Positions 61,243 through 64,000 of a stretch of 64,000 nucleotides of DNA are shown here, in pieces (the stretch's first letter is position 1; every line of letters begins with the position of its first letter). The stretch covers positions 1 to 64,000 of the forward strand of contig QJNS01000703.1 in NCBI GenBank assembly GCA_004154925.1. The letters run 5' to 3'. Made by a program: the position numbers and the translations under genes. The notes beneath the pieces are model-generated. The model worked only from the letters and a program-made list of their open reading frames with translations, was not told the DNA's origin and did no database searches. This DNA is from Monosporascus cannonballus. Its lineage: Eukaryota > Ascomycota > Sordariomycetes > Xylariales.

Positions 61243-64000
61243 ATGTCGACGACTCCAGGCCCACCCGAGGACCAGGTAAGATTACTAGAAGATGCCCTGA
61301 TTGCGGTGCGGCAGCAGACTGCGCTCATGCGCAAGTGCCTTGATACTCCGGGCAAGCTCATGGACGCGCTTAAGTGTTGGTACGTCAATCTCCCGAGTGC
61401 GACTCGATTCCTCCCTATCACCGCGCACCTTCTATCATATCGTTGCCGTCCCCTTTGCGCCGACGGCTGCTGGTGTGAGCCAGGCATCGTCTAACTATGT
61501 ATGGGTTTCCACAATGCAGTTCAACGTTGGTATCGGAATTGCGTACCAGTAGTTTGGGTCCGAAGCAATACTACGAACTCTACATGGCTGTCTTCGATGC
61601 CATGCGGTACCTCTCCGTCCATCTTACTGAGAATCATCCACACAACCACCTCGCCGACCTGTACGAGCTTGTTCAGTATGCGGGAAACATCATTCCTCGA
61701 TTGTACCTCATGATAACCGTCGGAACCGCCTACATGTCCATACCCGACGCACCGGTGAAGGAGCTGATGAAGGACATGATGGATATGAGCCGGGGCGTCC
61801 AGCACCCCATCCGAGGACTGTTTCTGCGCTATTACTTGTCTCGCCAGGCAAGGGATTATTTACCTACTGGTGACAGCGATGGTCCTGAGGGTAATCTGCA
61901 AGATTCCATCAATTTCATCCTCACCAATTTCGTCGAGATGAACAAGCTTTGGGTGCGATTACAACATCAGGGCCACTCGAGGGAGCGGGAGCAGAGGACT
62001 AGGGAGCGCAAGGAACTGCAACTCTTGGTTGGCAGCAACATCGTCCGGCTGAGCCAACTAGTCGATCTGGAGACGTACAAGAACGGCATCCTGGGTCCTC
62101 TCCTGGAACAGGTAGTGCAGTGCCGAGATGTCTTGGCACAGGAATACCTCCTCGAGATCATCACGCAGGTCTTCCCTGACGAATTTCACCTGCACACTCT
62201 GGATCAATTCCTAGCCGCTGTATCGAGGCTGAACCCGCACGTGAACGTTAAAGCGATCGTCATTGGGCTGATGGACAGACTTTCCGCCTATGCTGAGAGA
62301 GAAGCTCAGGATGGCGAGTCGCAGGATAAGGCTAAATTGGAACAGGACGCTCTAGTTGAATTGTTAGAAAAGGTTCGACTGGCCAAGGAGCAGCAAGAAT
62401 CCAAACCCACCCCGACAGAACCATCGACGGATGCAAACGGGGAACAAGCGAACGGGAAACCTACAGAGACGGCCGCAGTTGGCGACGACGCTGGAATCGA
62501 AGCAACCACCCAACCTGTAGAAGCAGAAGCGACGACGGCTGGAGGGGAAGAAGACCAGTTACCAACAGAATCTAAGAAGCAACGCGGCATCCCTCAGAAT
62601 ATCATGTTATACGAAGTCTTCTTCGACCAGGTCAATAATCTCGTCAACGCGCAACACCTCCCCATCCAGGATACTATTGCGTTGCTGGTGTCGCTGGTTA
62701 ACCTAGCCCTCAACATCTACCCTGGTCGACTGGACTATGTTGACCAGGTTCTGGAATATGCCAACCGCAAGATCAACGAGCATGCCAACAGCGCAGATCT
62801 TCACTCCCCCCCCGCTCAGCAAAGCCTTTTGGCGCTCCTCCTAGCGCCTATCAAGAGATACGTCTCTCTTTTCACCGCCCTATCACTACCAACGTTCGTC
62901 CCCCTCTTTCAGTCCCAAACCTACCCTACCAGGAGAGCCGTAGCCGGCGAAGTTGCAAGAAGCTTGATACGGAACCAGACGCGCATATCGACGACCACGC
63001 AACTGGAAAATGTCCTAGAAGTTCTCAAAGTACTAATCAAAGAAGGGTCGCAAGCGCCGGCTGGGTATCCCGGTGGCCCCCAGCGGAGAGCTGTGGAGAC
63101 GGATGAGACGTTGGAGGAGCAGGGGTGGCTGGCGAGAATCGTACACCTCCTCGACGGAGAAGACAATGATACGCAGTTCCGGCTCCTGCAAATGACCCGC
63201 AAGGCATATGCGGAGGGTAATGAGAGAATTCGCACGACTACTCCACCTCTCGTTACCGCCGGGATGAAGTTAGCGCGCCGGTTTAAGGCTCGCGAGCATT
63301 ATGATGACAACTGGGAGACCCAGTCGAACGCACTATTTAAGTTCATGCACTCGTCGATATCTGCCCTCTACGCCAGGGTGAACGGTGCGGGTGCTGCCGA
63401 GCTGTCACTGCGGCTGTTCTGTGCCTGCGGCCAAATCGCAGACCAGGTTGGCTTCGAGGAAGTCGGCTACGAATTCTTTGCGCAAGCCTTCACGGTCTAC
63501 GAAGAGGCCATCTCGGATTCAAAGGCGCAGTTCCAGGCAGTCTGCGTTGTTGCCAGCGCCCTGCATCAGACAAGGAATTTCGGCAAGGAGAACTACGATA
63601 CTCTAATCACTAAATGTGCCTTGCACGGCAGCAAACTTCTGAGGAAGCCGGACCAGTGCCGTGCTGTGTATCTAGCTAGCCATCTCTGGTGGGCCATGCC
63701 GATTGCTGCCACCGAAGAATCGGATGAAGGCGTAAGTTCTACGGCCAACTTAGTTGTGAGATTCAAACTGACCCATGTAATAGTTGTACAGGGATGGGAA
63801 ACGGGTCCTCGAATGTCTCCAGCGTGCTTTACGGGTTGCAGATTCGTGCATGGAACAGGCAACATCGGTGGAGCTGTTCGTGGAGATATTGGATCGTTAC
63901 GTATACTACTTTGACCAGGGTAACGAATCGGTAAAGCCTACCCCTATCCCTGGCTCTGATGCTCAGTCATACTCACACCCCCTTTTAGGTTACGACCAAG
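61243..64000 (+). CDS. VPS35: Retromer subunit Vps35 (partial, runs off the right edge)
   Basis: Scaffold of the retromer cargo-recognition complex, returning receptors from endosomes to the Golgi. Exons 61243-61379, 61520-63731, 63784-63930 and from 63989; introns 140, 52 and 58 bp. At least 836 residues are in the window. Conserved pieces: [42 protein letters not shown], the Vps26-binding [52 protein letters not shown] region and the C-terminal HEAT repeats with [22 protein letters not shown] Thr/Glu/Pro-rich insertion at about 295-345 ([19 protein letters not shown]) is typical of filamentous-fungal Vps35. The remaining Vps29-binding end lies beyond the window. Confidence 0.96.

Overview
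The window looks like nuclear DNA of a filamentous ascomycete (Pezizomycotina, perhaps Sordariomycetes; the class is an inference). Genes are spread over both strands. Most are split by short GT-AG introns, typically 49-95 bp, many with a CTAAC/CTGAC-like branch point. The conserved genes match single-copy fungal housekeeping families: FlbA-type RGS protein, ORC4, PKC1, She9/Mdm33, ALG3, Kes1/Osh4 and VPS35. There are no operons, plasmid functions or CRISPR arrays. All exon coordinates were worked out by hand from reading frames, splice sites and remembered family motifs; no search was run.

Layout. 0-1.7 kb: 3' part of an RGS regulator (flbA-like). 2.9-3.8 kb: small secreted, probably GPI-anchored protein whose C-terminal frame is displaced by one base. 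4.5-6.6 kb: coding-like but broken hypothetical gene. 7.3-8.0 kb: DUF7053-type protein (minus). 8.7-11.4 kb: ORC4 with AT-hook-like motifs and a PHD finger (minus). 12.2-13.4 kb: four-TM MARVEL-like protein. 16.5-20.3 kb: PKC1 in seven exons. 21.3-22.8 kb: She9/Mdm33 (minus). 23.5-24.4 kb: HAD phosphatase. 26.0-27.7 kb: C2H2-like gene with two homopolymer frameshifts. 28.5-30.0 kb: MFS transporter pseudogene (minus). 31.3-33.2 kb: EIF1AD-like protein and ALG3, convergent, with five bases between stop codons. 33.9-35.1 kb: D-amino-acid oxidase (minus). 37.6-39.5 kb: BBE-type FAD oxidase (minus). 41.2-42.8 kb: rhodopsin-like (SAT4-type) membrane protein with one frameshift. 42.8-51.4 kb: gene-poor stretch with a sharply AT-rich island and a CorA-like GMN relic. 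51.4-53.3 kb: cytochrome P450 (minus). 56.5-57.9 kb: GT31-type glycosyltransferase. 59.0-60.4 kb: Kes1/Osh4. 61.2-64.0 kb: VPS35, running off the right edge.

How the genes relate. The housekeeping genes cover G-protein and cell-wall signalling (FlbA, PKC1), replication (ORC4), mitochondrial shape (She9), N-glycan assembly (ALG3), sterol/PI4P transport (Kes1) and retromer sorting (VPS35). They are independent transcription units. The FAD oxidases, P450, SAT4-like, MFS, CorA-like and C2H2 genes form an accessory component without a backbone synthase, so I do not call a metabolite cluster. The clearest window-wide pattern is that single-base indels and stops occur in five accessory genes, while every housekeeping gene reads cleanly. 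That suggests decay under relaxed selection, although homopolymer consensus errors remain possible.
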